In this document: one piece after another, positions 55,803 through 64,000 of the stretch | How the letters are laid out: every line of letters starts with the position of its first letter | Numbering within the stretch: position 1 is the stretch's first letter | Assembly: GCF_900095265.1 (NCBI RefSeq) | Contig: NZ_LT607651.1 | Location: 73,541-137,540, forward strand | Direction of reading: 5' to 3' | Source: Janthinobacterium sp. UMAB-56 | Lineage (GTDB): Bacteria; Pseudomonadota; Gammaproteobacteria; Burkholderiales; Burkholderiaceae_D | DNA length: 64,000 nt | Made by a program: the position numbers and the translations under genes | The notes under the pieces: model-generated | Database searches by the model: none | Seen by the model: the letters and a program-made list of their open reading frames with translations, nothing else | Told to the model about the DNA's origin: nothing

Positions 55803-56051
55803 ATGAAAAAAGTTATCGCTACCCTGATCGCCAGCCTGTTCGCCACCGCCGCTTTCGCCCAAACGCCAGCCGCTCCTGCTGCCCCGGCAGCGCCAGCAGC
55901 CAAGGCTGAAGCACCGGCAGCGCCAGCCGCCGTCAAGCCAGCAGTGCACAAGAAAGCCAAGCATCACAAGGCGAAGAAAGCCGCAGCGGCAACGCCAGCA
56001 ACTCCGGCCGCTCCAGCAGCTTCCGCACCGGCAGCAGCGCCAGCCAAGTAA
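55803..56051 (+). CDS. Secreted Ala/Pro/Lys-rich small protein, paralogue 3
   Basis: An 82-residue protein. The signal peptide MKKVIATLIASLFATAAFAQ is again nearly identical, but the mature part is Ala/Pro-rich ([20 protein letters not shown]) with one basic block (HKKAKHHKAKKAAAA) and ends APAAAPAK. It lacks the acidic KADAKEA repeats of the other copies. It is the last gene of the array and is followed by a strong terminator. Confidence 0.78.
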   Translation: MKKVIATLIASLFATAAFAQTPAAPAAPAAPAAKAEAPAAPAAVKPAVHKKAKHHKAKKAAAATPATPAAPAASAPAAAPAK

Positions 56052-56067
56052 TCGCGGCCGAAAAAAC

Positions 56068-56098
56068 AAAAAAGACAGGATTTTCCTGTCTTTTTTTT
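56068..56098. terminator. Bidirectional terminator between paralogue 3 and the fasciclin gene
   Basis: AAAAAAGACAGGA-TTT-TCCTGTCTTTTTTTT forms a long stem with A-run and T-run flanks, and separates the convergent genes ending at 56051 (+) and 56118 (-). Confidence 0.92.
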
Positions 56099-56117
56099 CG
56101 TCCGTTTTTTCTGCTAT

Positions 56118-56675
56118 TTATTTCGGCATCAGCACCGTGTCGATGACATTGATCACGCCATTCGATTGATACACATCATAGGTACTGATGTTGGCGCTAT
56201 TGCCGCTTTCATCCATCACGACGATGTTGTGCATGCCGTTCATGGCGAACATCAGCTTGCCCCCGCTGGCAGTGGGCAAGCTCGCCTTGCCATCGTGCAT
56301 CTTGATTTCCTTGGCCAGAGCCTTGAAGTCGTATTTTCCCGGTACCACGTGATAGGTGAGGATCTTCGTCAGGGTGGCCTTGTTTTCCGGCTTGACCAGC
56401 GTCTCGACGGTGCCGGCGGGCAGCTTGCCAAACGCCGCATTCGTCGGCGCGAACACGGTAAACGGGCCCTTGCCTTTCAGGGTGTCGACCAGGCCGGCGG
56501 CCTTGACGGCAGCCACAAGGGTGGTGTGATCGGCAGAATTGACGGCGTTATCGACGATGTCCTTGGACGGATACATGCTCTGACCACCCACCATGGTCGT
56601 CATGTCGGCGGCAAAAGGGGCGCTGGCGGCCAGCATGGAAGTGATGAACAGTGCTGCGGGAACGAAGGTGCGCAT
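56118..56675 (-). CDS. Secreted fasciclin (FAS1) domain protein
   Basis: A 185-residue protein with a signal peptide (MRTFVPAALFITSMLAASAP FA). One FAS1 domain: KDIVDNAVNSADHTTLVAAV, GLVDTLKGKGPFTVFAPTNA AFGKLP, LTKILTYHVVPGKYD and the closing NGVINVIDTVLMPK. Bacterial FAS1 proteins mediate adhesion or are stress-induced secreted proteins. AGGAG is found upstream of the ATG. It stands alone. Confidence 0.94.
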   Translation of the reverse strand: MRTFVPAALFITSMLAASAPFAADMTTMVGGQSMYPSKDIVDNAVNSADHTTLVAAVKAAGLVDTLKGKGPFTVFAPTNAAFGKLPAGTVETLVKPENKATLTKILTYHVVPGKYDFKALAKEIKMHDGKASLPTASGGKLMFAMNGMHNIVVMDESGNSANISTYDVYQSNGVINVIDTVLMPK

Positions 56676-56850
56676 GATGGTATCTCCTGGATGACTGCGT
56701 TTGCATGATTGCAGGAGTACTTACGCGGCCGTTCCGCAAATGGATTCAACTTGCAGAAAACAAAAAACGGCGCCGTGCAAGCGCACGACGCCGTTCCAGA
56801 CAGGCTCCCTCGTCGCGGGCCGGAAGGATCCAGCCCGCGGTGCCGGGAAA

Positions 56851-58344
56851 CTAGTTGGCCACCACTTGCGGCTCCGTCTCGCCCCAGCCGCCGCCCAGGG
56901 CGCGGATCAGCGCCACGGTGGTGACGGCGCGGTTGCCGCGCAATTGCACGGCGTTGCGCTCGATGGATGCCAGGTTGCGCTGCGAGTCCAGCAAATCGAG
57001 GTAGCTGGAACGGCCCGCGTCGTAGAGCTTTTGCGCCAGGTCGGCAGAGCGGCGCGCCGAGACGACGGCTTCATCGATCTGCTGCGTTTGTCCCGACAGG
57101 ATGCGCAAGCCGGCCAGGTTGTCTTCCACCTCGGCGAAAGCCACCAGCACGCTCTGGCGATACGTCGCCACCGACTCTTCCAGCTGCGCTTCGCTGCGGC
57201 TCACGGCAGCTTTGTTACGCCCGCCGTCGATGATCGGCATCGACATCAAGGCGCCCAGCAGCCAGGAGCGGCTGCTCCACTTGAAGATGTCCGAGAAGGT
57301 GTCGGACGCGCCGCCGCCGGAGGCATTCAGGGTCAGTGCAGGGAACATGGCCGATTTCGCCACGCCGATGCGCGCATTCGACGCTTCCATGGAGCGCTGC
57401 GCCGACGCGATGTCGGGACGGCGCTCCAGCAGGGACGACGGCATGCCTGCCGGGATCACGGGCAGGAAACCGCTGTCTTGCAGCGGATTGACGGTGGCCG
57501 TAAAGCTGGCGGCCGGCTTGCCCAGCAGGACGGCCAGCGCATGCTCGCCGGTAGCGCGCTGACGCTGCAAGCCGATGGCTTCGGCGCGCACGGTCGACAG
57601 CTCCGTGCGGGCACGCGACAGGTCGAATTCGCCGATGTCGCCCAGGTCATAGCGTCGCTGGTTCACATGCACGCTTTCCTCGCGCAAACGCACCGTCTGC
57701 TCCAGGGTGGCCAGTTCGGCATCCGTGGCGCGCAGCTTGAAGTAGGTCTGCGCCACATCGGCCTGCAAGGACAGCAGCACCGAGCGGTAAGTCGCTTCCA
57801 CGGCCAGCGCATCGCTGCGCGAGGCGCTGACATTCGAAGCCACTCTGCCGAACAGGTCGACTTCATAGCTGGCCGTCAGATTGGCCTGGTAGACGTTGCT
57901 GGCGGCCACCGGCGCGCCGTTCGGCAAGCCGAGCGAGACGGCGGAAGCGCGGTTGCGCTGGCCACCCACATTCACGCCCACTTGCGGGATGCGGTCCGCT
58001 TCGGCGATACCGGCAATCGCCCTCGCCTGCTTGACGCGGGCGGCGGCGACGGCCAGGTTGGCGTTGGCCTGCGTGGCTTCGTTGATCAGGCCAGTCAGGG
58101 CCGGATCATTGAACGCAAGCCACCATTCGCCGCGCGCCTGGCGCTCGGCTGGCACGCCCTGCTTCCAGCGCGTGCCATCGGCCGCCGTCTGCACGGCGGG
58201 CAGGGTTTGCGCTTCCTTGAACGCCGTCGGCGTCTCGATCTGCGGCGGCTTGAACTCCGGCGCCGCGCAGGCGGCCAGCAGCACGCTAGCGGCCATGGCG
58301 GTCAGCACAGGCTTGACACGCCAGATGATTTCCTTGGTTTTCAA
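56851..58344 (-). CDS. RND efflux system outer membrane lipoprotein (OprM/NodT family)
   Basis: A 497-residue outer membrane factor. Lipobox VLLAAC (Cys26), then the two OEP repeats (WWLAFNDPALTGLINEATQA NANL; LLERRPDIASAQRSMEASNARIG; RQSVLVAFAEVEDNLAGLRI LSGQ). It provides the trimeric outer-membrane tunnel for the pump encoded upstream. The ATG overlaps the RND gene stop by four bases. Confidence 0.95.
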   Translation of the reverse strand: MKTKEIIWRVKPVLTAMAASVLLAACAAPEFKPPQIETPTAFKEAQTLPAVQTAADGTRWKQGVPAERQARGEWWLAFNDPALTGLINEATQANANLAVAAARVKQARAIAGIAEADRIPQVGVNVGGQRNRASAVSLGLPNGAPVAASNVYQANLTASYEVDLFGRVASNVSASRSDALAVEATYRSVLLSLQADVAQTYFKLRATDAELATLEQTVRLREESVHVNQRRYDLGDIGEFDLSRARTELSTVRAEAIGLQRQRATGEHALAVLLGKPAASFTATVNPLQDSGFLPVIPAGMPSSLLERRPDIASAQRSMEASNARIGVAKSAMFPALTLNASGGGASDTFSDIFKWSSRSWLLGALMSMPIIDGGRNKAAVSRSEAQLEESVATYRQSVLVAFAEVEDNLAGLRILSGQTQQIDEAVVSARRSADLAQKLYDAGRSSYLDLLDSQRNLASIERNAVQLRGNRAVTTVALIRALGGGWGETEPQVVAN

Positions 58345-61300
58345 TATATATCTCCTTCCAGGTCCAATGCTGGCGCGGCAACAGGCTTGGCGACAGCGAC
58401 GGCTGGTTTTTTCTCAAAACGCTGCGCCAGGGTGCGCAGCAGTACATAGAACACGGGCGTCAGGAACAGACCGAAGAAGGTCACGCCCAGCATGCCGGCG
58501 AATACCGCCACGCCCATGGCATGGCGCATTTCCGAACCGGCGCCGTGCGAGAACACCAGCGGCACCACGCCCATGATGAAGGCGATCGACGTCATCAAAA
58601 TCGGACGCAGGCGCAGGCGGCACGCTTCCAGCGCGGCTTGCACGACGGTGCGGCCATGCTCTTCCAGTTCGCGCGCAAATTCCACGATCAGAATTGCATT
58701 CTTCGACGCCAGTCCCACCAGCACGAACAGCGCGATCTGGGTAAACACGTTGTTGTCGCCGCCGGTCAATTTGACGCCCAACAAGGCGCAAAGAATCGAC
58801 ATCGGCACGATCAGGATCACGGCCAGCGGCAGGGTCCAGCTTTCATACTGGGCGGCCAGCACCAGGAACACCAGCAGCACGCACAGCGGGAAAACATAGA
58901 TCATCGTATTGCCGGACAAGATGTCCTGATAGGTCAGCTCCGTCCATTCATACGCGATCCCCTGCGGCAGCACTTCCTTGGCGATGCGTTCCAGCGCGGC
59001 TTGCGCCTGGCCGCTCGATACGCCAGGGGCGGCGCCGCCGTTGAAATCGGCTGCGGCATAGGCGTTGTAGCGCTGCACCCGGTCAGGACCATAGCTGTCC
59101 TTAACGCGCATCAGCGACGACAACGGGATCATTTCGCCCTTGTTATTACGGACCTTCAGCTGCGCGATATCCTGGGCATGCGAACGGAACTCGGCATCGG
59201 CTTGCACACGCACCTGGTAGGTGCGGCCAAACTGGTTGAAGTCATTCACGTACAGCGAACCGAGGTTGATCTGCAAGGTCTGGTAAATCGTTTGCAGCTG
59301 CACGCCCATCTGCTTGGCTTTTACGCGGTCAACGTCGGCAAACAGCTGCGGCACGTTGATCTGGTAGCCCGAGAACACGCCCGCCAGTTCCGGCGTCTGG
59401 TACGCTTTCGCGGCCAGTGCCTGGGTGGCGTTGTACAGCGCGTCGTATCCGAGGTTGCCGCGGTCTTCGATCATCATCTTGAAGCCGCCGATGGTGCCCA
59501 GGCCGTTGACCGGCGGTGGCGGGAAGACCATGATGAAGGCATCCTGGATGCCGCCAAGGCGCTTGTTGATCTCGGCTGCGATAGCGCCGCCCGACAATTC
59601 CTTGCTGGTGCGTTCATCGAATGGCTTCAGGGTGGCGAACACGATGCCGGCGTTTGGCGCATTGGTGAAATCGTTGATCGACAGGCCGGGGAAGGCGATG
59701 GTCGATTCGACGCCAGGCACCGACTTGATGACGTCGGACATGCGGCGCACCACATCTTCCGTGCGATCCAGCGAAGCGGCGTCAGGCAACTGCGCAAAGC
59801 CCACCAGGTATTGCTTGTCCTGCGCTGGCACGAAACCGGCCGGCACGGACTTGAAGGTGAAGATGGCGGCGACGACCAGCAGTGCATACACGCCCAGCGA
59901 GGCGCTCTTGCGGCCCAATACGCCTTTCACGCCAGCTTCATAGCGGTGCGAAGCGCGGCCAAAGAAGCGGTTGAACCAGGCGAAGAAGCGCCCGAAGACC
60001 ATGTCCATGCCGCGCGTCAGCGCGTCTTTCGGCGCATCGTGCGGTTTCAAGAGCGCGGCCGACAGGGCTGGTGCCAGAGTCAGCGAGCTGAATGCGGAAA
60101 TCACCGTCGAAATGGCGATGGTCAGCGCGAACTGGCGGTAGAACTCGCCCGACAGGCCGGGCACGAAAGCGATCGGCACGAACACGGCGCACAGCACCAG
60201 GGCGATGGCGACGATAGGACCGCTGACCTCTTTCATGGCCTGGATGGTAGCGTCGCGCGGCGACAAGCCTTCCTCGATATTGCGCTCGACGTTTTCCACC
60301 ACCACGATGGCATCATCGACGACGATACCGATGGCCAGCACGAGGCCGAACAGCGACAGGGTGTTGATCGAGAAGCCAAAGCCCAGCATCACGGCAAAGG
60401 TACCGACAATCGACACGGGCACGGCCAGCAGCGGAATGATCGATGCGCGCCAGGTTTGCAGGAAGATGATCACCACCAGCACCACCAGAGCAATCGCTTC
60501 GAGCAGGGTATGGATCACCGCCTCGATGGACGAGCGCACGAATTGCGTGGGGTCGTACTCGATGCGGTATTCCACGCCTTGCGGGAAGTCTTTTTTCAAT
60601 TCGTCCATCTTGGCGCGCACGTCGGAAGACAGTTGCAGCGCATTGGCATTCGGCGCCTCGAAAATACCCATGCCGACGGCTGGATTATTGTTCAGCAGCG
60701 AACGCAGCGAGTAGCTGTTGGCGCCCATTTCCACGCGCGCCACGTCCTTCAGGTGCGTCACGGCGCCGTCGGCATTGGTGCGCACGATGATGGTGCCAAA
60801 TTCCTCGGGCGTCTGCAGACGGCCCTGGGTATTGACGGTCAGCTGGAAGTCCGAGTTCTTCGCCGGTGAAGCGCCGATCACGCCGGCGGCCACCTGCACG
60901 TTTTGCTCGCGGATGGCGTCGACGACGTCATTGGCCGTCATGCCGCGCGCCGCCACTTTCTGCGGGTCGAGCCAGATGCGCATGGCATAGTCGCCGGCAC
61001 CGAAGATCTGGATGTCGCCCATGCCGGGCAAGCGGGCCAGCTGGTCCTTGACGTTCAGCACCGCGTAGTTACGCAAATACATGTCGTCATAGCGCTTGTT
61101 TGGCGAAACCAGGTGCACCACCATGGTCAGGTTGGGCGAGGATTTGACGGTCGTTACGCCGATCTGGCGCACTTCCTCGGGCAGGCGCGGCAAGGCGCGC
61201 TGCACGCGATTCTGCACCTGCGTTTCGGCCTGCTCGACGTTGGTGCCGATCTTGAAGGTCACGGTCAGCATCATCGCGCCATCGGACGTGTTTTGCGAGG

Positions 61301-61541
61301 ACATATAGAGCATGTTCTCGACGCCGTTGATCTGCTCTTCGAGCGGCGCGGCGACGGTTTCGGCGATCACTTTCGGGTTGGCGCCCGGATACTGCGCGCG
61401 CACCACCACGGATGGCGGCACGACGTCGGGATATTCGGAGATGGGCAGGCCGAATATCGACAGCAGCCCGGCCACGAATATGACGATCGACAGCACCGCC
61501 GCGAAAATCGGCTTGTCGATGAAAAAGCGGGAAAAATTCAT
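58341..61541 (-). CDS. RND multidrug efflux permease (AcrB/MexF family, HAE1)
   Basis: A 1066-residue inner-membrane pump with twelve predicted helices. It starts MNFSRFFIDKPIFAAVLSIV and has the proton-relay helix GIVVDDAIVVVENVERNIEE. Other segments include SGEFYRQFALTIAISTVISA FSSLTLAPALSAALL, SIVGTFAVMLGFGFSINTLS and the C-terminal MTSIAFIMGVVPLVFSHGAG. The sequence most resembles the MexF/OqxB-like branch. It exports drugs or solvents with its adaptor and outer-membrane partner; the substrate range is not predictable. Confidence 0.97.
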   Translation of the reverse strand: MNFSRFFIDKPIFAAVLSIVIFVAGLLSIFGLPISEYPDVVPPSVVVRAQYPGANPKVIAETVAAPLEEQINGVENMLYMSSQNTSDGAMMLTVTFKIGTNVEQAETQVQNRVQRALPRLPEEVRQIGVTTVKSSPNLTMVVHLVSPNKRYDDMYLRNYAVLNVKDQLARLPGMGDIQIFGAGDYAMRIWLDPQKVAARGMTANDVVDAIREQNVQVAAGVIGASPAKNSDFQLTVNTQGRLQTPEEFGTIIVRTNADGAVTHLKDVARVEMGANSYSLRSLLNNNPAVGMGIFEAPNANALQLSSDVRAKMDELKKDFPQGVEYRIEYDPTQFVRSSIEAVIHTLLEAIALVVLVVIIFLQTWRASIIPLLAVPVSIVGTFAVMLGFGFSINTLSLFGLVLAIGIVVDDAIVVVENVERNIEEGLSPRDATIQAMKEVSGPIVAIALVLCAVFVPIAFVPGLSGEFYRQFALTIAISTVISAFSSLTLAPALSAALLKPHDAPKDALTRGMDMVFGRFFAWFNRFFGRASHRYEAGVKGVLGRKSASLGVYALLVVAAIFTFKSVPAGFVPAQDKQYLVGFAQLPDAASLDRTEDVVRRMSDVIKSVPGVESTIAFPGLSINDFTNAPNAGIVFATLKPFDERTSKELSGGAIAAEINKRLGGIQDAFIMVFPPPPVNGLGTIGGFKMMIEDRGNLGYDALYNATQALAAKAYQTPELAGVFSGYQINVPQLFADVDRVKAKQMGVQLQTIYQTLQINLGSLYVNDFNQFGRTYQVRVQADAEFRSHAQDIAQLKVRNNKGEMIPLSSLMRVKDSYGPDRVQRYNAYAAADFNGGAAPGVSSGQAQAALERIAKEVLPQGIAYEWTELTYQDILSGNTMIYVFPLCVLLVFLVLAAQYESWTLPLAVILIVPMSILCALLGVKLTGGDNNVFTQIALFVLVGLASKNAILIVEFARELEEHGRTVVQAALEACRLRLRPILMTSIAFIMGVVPLVFSHGAGSEMRHAMGVAVFAGMLGVTFFGLFLTPVFYVLLRTLAQRFEKKPAVAVAKPVAAPALDLEGDIY

Positions 61542-61543
61542 GT

Positions 61544-62797
61544 TTATTCCTTGGAAGTCGATGCTGCTTTCGCGGCGATCTTGGCGTCTTTTGCTTCAGG
61601 TTTTGCGGGCGCGACAGGCGCAGTCGGGTCAAAATCCATGGCCACCATCTGCGGCGTCACGGGCGCGCCTGGGCGCACGCGCTGCAAGCCGTTGACGACG
61701 ATTTTCTCGCCCGCTTTCAAGCCTTCGCGCACCACGCGCAAGCCGTCCGAATTCGGGCCCAGCTTGACGGCGCGGTATTCGGCCTTGTTATCAAGACCCA
61801 CCACGTAGACGTATTTGCGGCTCTGGTCCGTGCCGACGGCGCGGTCGCTGATCAACAGGGCCGTGCTTTGCGCGTGCGGGCCATTGCCACCATCGAGCTG
61901 GATGCGCGCGAACAGGCCGGGCACCAACTGGCGCTCGGCGTTGGCGAAGGTGGCGCGCATGCGCACGCTGCCCGTGGCCGGGTCGAGCTGGTTGTCGACG
62001 AATTCCAGCTTGCCTTCATGCGGGAAGCCCGTTTCGTTGGCCAGGCCCACCTTGACGGTGACGGGCGTGCCCTTTTGCGCCGTGCCGGCCACGCGCAGGT
62101 AGGTATCTTCATCGCCGTCGAAGCTGGCGTAGATGCGGTCCGTCGACACCACGGAGGTCAAGATGGCGGAAGCGTCGATCAGGTTGCCGACAGTGATTTC
62201 CGCCTTGCTGACACGCCCGCTGATCGGTGCCTGCACCTGCGTGTACGACAGGTTCAGCTTGGCCGCTTCATACGCGGCTTGCGCCGAGCGGGCGTTGGCG
62301 TCCAGTTCTTTCAAGCCCGAAGCCTTTTCATCGAATTCGCGCTGGGCGATGGCTTTTTCAGCCAGCAGCTTTTCAGCCCGCGACAGTTCCAGCTTGGCCA
62401 GTTCCGCCTTGGCGCGGGCCGAGGCGGCCGTGCCTTCGGCGCGCGACACTTCGGCCTGGAATGGGCGTGGATCGATGACGAACAGCACTTCACCCTTCTT
62501 CACTTCGCTGCCCGGCTTGAAGTTGACAGCCGTGATGAAGCCGCCGACGCGCGAACGGATTTCCACGCGCTCGATCGCTTCCAGGCGACCCGAGAATTCC
62601 TGCGTTTCCGTGATCTGTTTTTCAATGACGGCGGCGGCCGAGATGGGCGGGCCGCCGGCCGCCGGCGCGTCGGGCACCTTGCTATTGGCTGAATCGCAGC
62701 CGGCCAGGCTCACGGCCACCAGTCCCGCCAGCGCGAGCGAGGCGGCGAGAGGCTTGAGGAGTGTACCTAAGGTGGAAAATTGTTGAACGTTTTTCAT
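61544..62797 (-). CDS. RND efflux periplasmic adaptor lipoprotein (MexE/AcrA family)
   Basis: A 417-residue membrane-fusion protein. A lipoprotein signal ends SLAGC, followed by a lipoyl/barrel-sandwich (FSGRLEAIERVEIRSRVGGF then KPGSEVKKGEVLFVIDPRPF), an alpha-hairpin (AAYEAAKLNLSYTQVQAPIS GRVSKAEITVGN), a beta-barrel and a membrane-proximal domain. ATG 62797 has AGGGAAA upstream and a proper signal peptide; a longer in-frame start at 62902 is unlikely. It is first in the three-gene efflux operon, behind palindromic operator candidates. Confidence 0.95.
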   Translation of the reverse strand: MKNVQQFSTLGTLLKPLAASLALAGLVAVSLAGCDSANSKVPDAPAAGGPPISAAAVIEKQITETQEFSGRLEAIERVEIRSRVGGFITAVNFKPGSEVKKGEVLFVIDPRPFQAEVSRAEGTAASARAKAELAKLELSRAEKLLAEKAIAQREFDEKASGLKELDANARSAQAAYEAAKLNLSYTQVQAPISGRVSKAEITVGNLIDASAILTSVVSTDRIYASFDGDEDTYLRVAGTAQKGTPVTVKVGLANETGFPHEGKLEFVDNQLDPATGSVRMRATFANAERQLVPGLFARIQLDGGNGPHAQSTALLISDRAVGTDQSRKYVYVVGLDNKAEYRAVKLGPNSDGLRVVREGLKAGEKIVVNGLQRVRPGAPVTPQMVAMDFDPTAPVAPAKPEAKDAKIAAKAASTSKE

Positions 62798-62986
62798 TTT
62801 ATTTCCCTGTTTTATGAAAATTTCTAATGGTATGGGCGGCAGGAAGCAACCCAGCTGAAAAAGTGAATGGTGGTGCCATGGCGCCCGACGGCGCTCGATC
62901 AAAGGTAAACAGGCCGCCAGCTGCTTAAAAGCGGACGGGGACGACGAAGCTGGCTGTGCGAACGCACAACTCAGGCAAGATGGGAA

Positions 62987-63043
62987 CTACACTGCATAGT
63001 GTAGCAACCGAAACTCAAAAAGTAAACTTGTTAGTGTAAGTTT
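62987..63043. promoter_or_regulatory. Palindromic operator candidates upstream of the RND operon
   Basis: CTACACT-GCAT-AGTGTAG (62987-63004) is a perfect dyad with 7-bp arms. AAACTT-N8-AAGTTT (63024-63043) is a second dyad containing another AGTGTAA half-site. TetR-family repressors of efflux operons use sites of this type. No TetR gene is adjacent within the window, so the repressor may be encoded elsewhere. The rest of the 271-base gap holds no gene. Confidence 0.6.
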
Positions 63044-63068
63044 TTTTGCGATGCCGCAATTTGCGGCT

Positions 63069-63929
63069 TCATGACGCGGGCTCCTGCCCCAGTCCAGCGA
63101 CAAAGCTGGCGATTTCACCCAGTACCTGCACCTTGCACGCACACTCGTTGCGGGCGGTCGCGTCTTGCAGCGGCGCGGCGGCCATGCGCCGCACGGTGGT
63201 CTTGATGCCGCAGGCGATCAGTTTGCTGCCGTATTGTTCAGCCTCGTCGCGTAATGGATCGTCTTCGCTGGACAATATCAAGGCTGGCGGCAAATTCTTT
63301 AAACGGCTCGACTGTAATGGCGACGCGTACGGATGAGTACGGTCAGCGGCATTCGGCAGGTAACCACGATAGGCGGCGGCGCATTGATCGGCCACTTCCG
63401 CCAGGTCCGGGCAACTGGGCAAGGAGCGCATCGAGCAGGTCGACAGGCCGGGATCGAGCATGGGCATGATCAGCACCTGGCCCGCGAGGGGCGGTCCGCC
63501 CCGGTCGCGCGACATCATGGCGCACACGGCGGCCAGGTTGGCGCCCGCTTCGATGCCCGACACCACCATCTGCTTGCCCGTCCAGCCCAGCTTGGACTTG
63601 TTCTTTTTCGCCCACAGCAGCACGGCATGCGCGTCTTCCACGGCGGCGGGGAATGGTCGCACCTTCGCCAGGGTGTAGTTCGCGGCCAGCACAACGTGGT
63701 CGGGATTGCTCAACACGAGGCAGCGCAGGAAGTCATCCGCATCATCCAGGTCGCCGTCAACAAAGCCGCCGCCATGGAAGAAGACGATCAGGCTCGACTG
63801 CTTGGCGCCCGGCACGCCGGCCGTGTAGACGCGCGCGGCGAGCGCATCCTGCGCGCCCTGCACCTGGATGTCGCGTATCTTCAGCGCCTGGCCAGGTGCC
63901 AGTTCGGCCACGGGTTCGACAATGCTCAT
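63069..63929 (-). CDS. Alpha/beta-hydrolase-fold protein lacking catalytic serine (probable pseudoenzyme)
   Basis: A 286-residue protein of the hormone-sensitive-lipase group. The oxyanion motif HGGGF is present in LIVFFHGGGFVDGDLDDADD. The nucleophile elbow reads VVSGIEAGANLAAV: the expected GDSAGG serine is replaced by Glu, with only a displaced Ser two residues earlier. The acid loop LILSSEDDPLRDEAEQYG is kept, but the usual His near the C-terminus (P-G-x-x-HGF) is not recognisable. It is thus likely non-catalytic, perhaps a binding or regulatory protein. ATG 63929 overlaps the stop of the preceding gene (ATGA). Confidence 0.82.
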   Translation of the reverse strand: MSIVEPVAELAPGQALKIRDIQVQGAQDALAARVYTAGVPGAKQSSLIVFFHGGGFVDGDLDDADDFLRCLVLSNPDHVVLAANYTLAKVRPFPAAVEDAHAVLLWAKKNKSKLGWTGKQMVVSGIEAGANLAAVCAMMSRDRGGPPLAGQVLIMPMLDPGLSTCSMRSLPSCPDLAEVADQCAAAYRGYLPNAADRTHPYASPLQSSRLKNLPPALILSSEDDPLRDEAEQYGSKLIACGIKTTVRRMAAAPLQDATARNECACKVQVLGEIASFVAGLGQEPAS

Positions 63930-64000
63930 TGCGCCAACACCGGCTGTACCGCACCATCGAGCACCGTGTCGTTCAGGCACAACAGGGCGACGCCGCCCAC
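63926..64000 (-). CDS. 3' end of an unidentified gene (cut by window edge)
   Basis: On the minus strand the frame entering from 64000 reads VGGVALLCLNDTVLDGAVQP VLAQ and stops at a TGA (63926-63928) that overlaps the ATG of the hydrolase-fold gene. The four-base ATGA overlap is typical of coupled genes and supports a real upstream CDS. Too little is visible to name it. Confidence 0.5.
   Translation of the reverse strand: MGGVALLCLNDTVLDGAVQPVLAQ

Overview
The window is high-GC bacterial chromosome with dense, mostly intact genes. Protein sequences and gene order (thrS-infC-rpmI-rplT-pheS-pheT-ihfA-merR, urease, betaproteobacterial-type signalling genes) suggest a member of the Oxalobacteraceae, most likely Janthinobacterium or a close relative. 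This is inferred from sequence character; no database search was possible. There is no rRNA, CRISPR array, insertion sequence or prophage. The only RNA genes seen are two identical tRNA-Val(GAC) copies.

Layout. 1-5.0 kb: end of a chemotaxis receptor, a Crp/Fnr regulator and a NarL-type two-component pair. 5.2-13.1 kb: the translation/IHF operon on the minus strand, with an ATA start codon for infC, then the tandem tRNA-Val genes with a clear sigma-70 promoter and terminator. 13.7-22.3 kb: mixed metabolism, including an acyltransferase, an aspartoacylase-like hydrolase, a two-gene SMR exporter operon behind a guanidine-II (mini-ykkC) riboswitch, a lipoprotein, a LuxR regulator, and an ArsR/Old-Yellow-Enzyme pair. 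22.2-28.0 kb: a complete urease operon (ureDABCEFG plus ureJ) with a candidate sigma-54 promoter. 28.1-35.7 kb: two coupled membrane sensor kinases and a receiver-GGDEF-EAL protein.

35.8-46.1 kb: a partial type VI secretion locus (tssK; tssF, tssG, PAAR, vgrG) ending in a Tle4-like lipase effector and a Tli4-like lipoprotein immunity gene. These last two lie in a distinctly AT-rich cassette whose borders fall inside the flanking coding regions. 46.1-49.1 kb: a damaged stretch with a frameshifted acetyltransferase and, on the other strand, a coupled chain of a SulP transporter, an Imm1-like protein, a small hypothetical gene and a small gene broken by an internal TGA. 49.2-53.3 kb: TetR/SDR pair and a PAS hybrid kinase.

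53.5-56.1 kb: a tandem family of tiny secreted Lys/Ala-rich proteins (three intact copies and the 3' end of a fourth) interrupted by a beta-lactamase-fold hydrolase, with a repeated promoter-like motif. 56.1-64.0 kb: a fasciclin protein, a complete RND efflux operon with palindromic operator candidates, and an alpha/beta-hydrolase-fold protein that has lost its catalytic serine.
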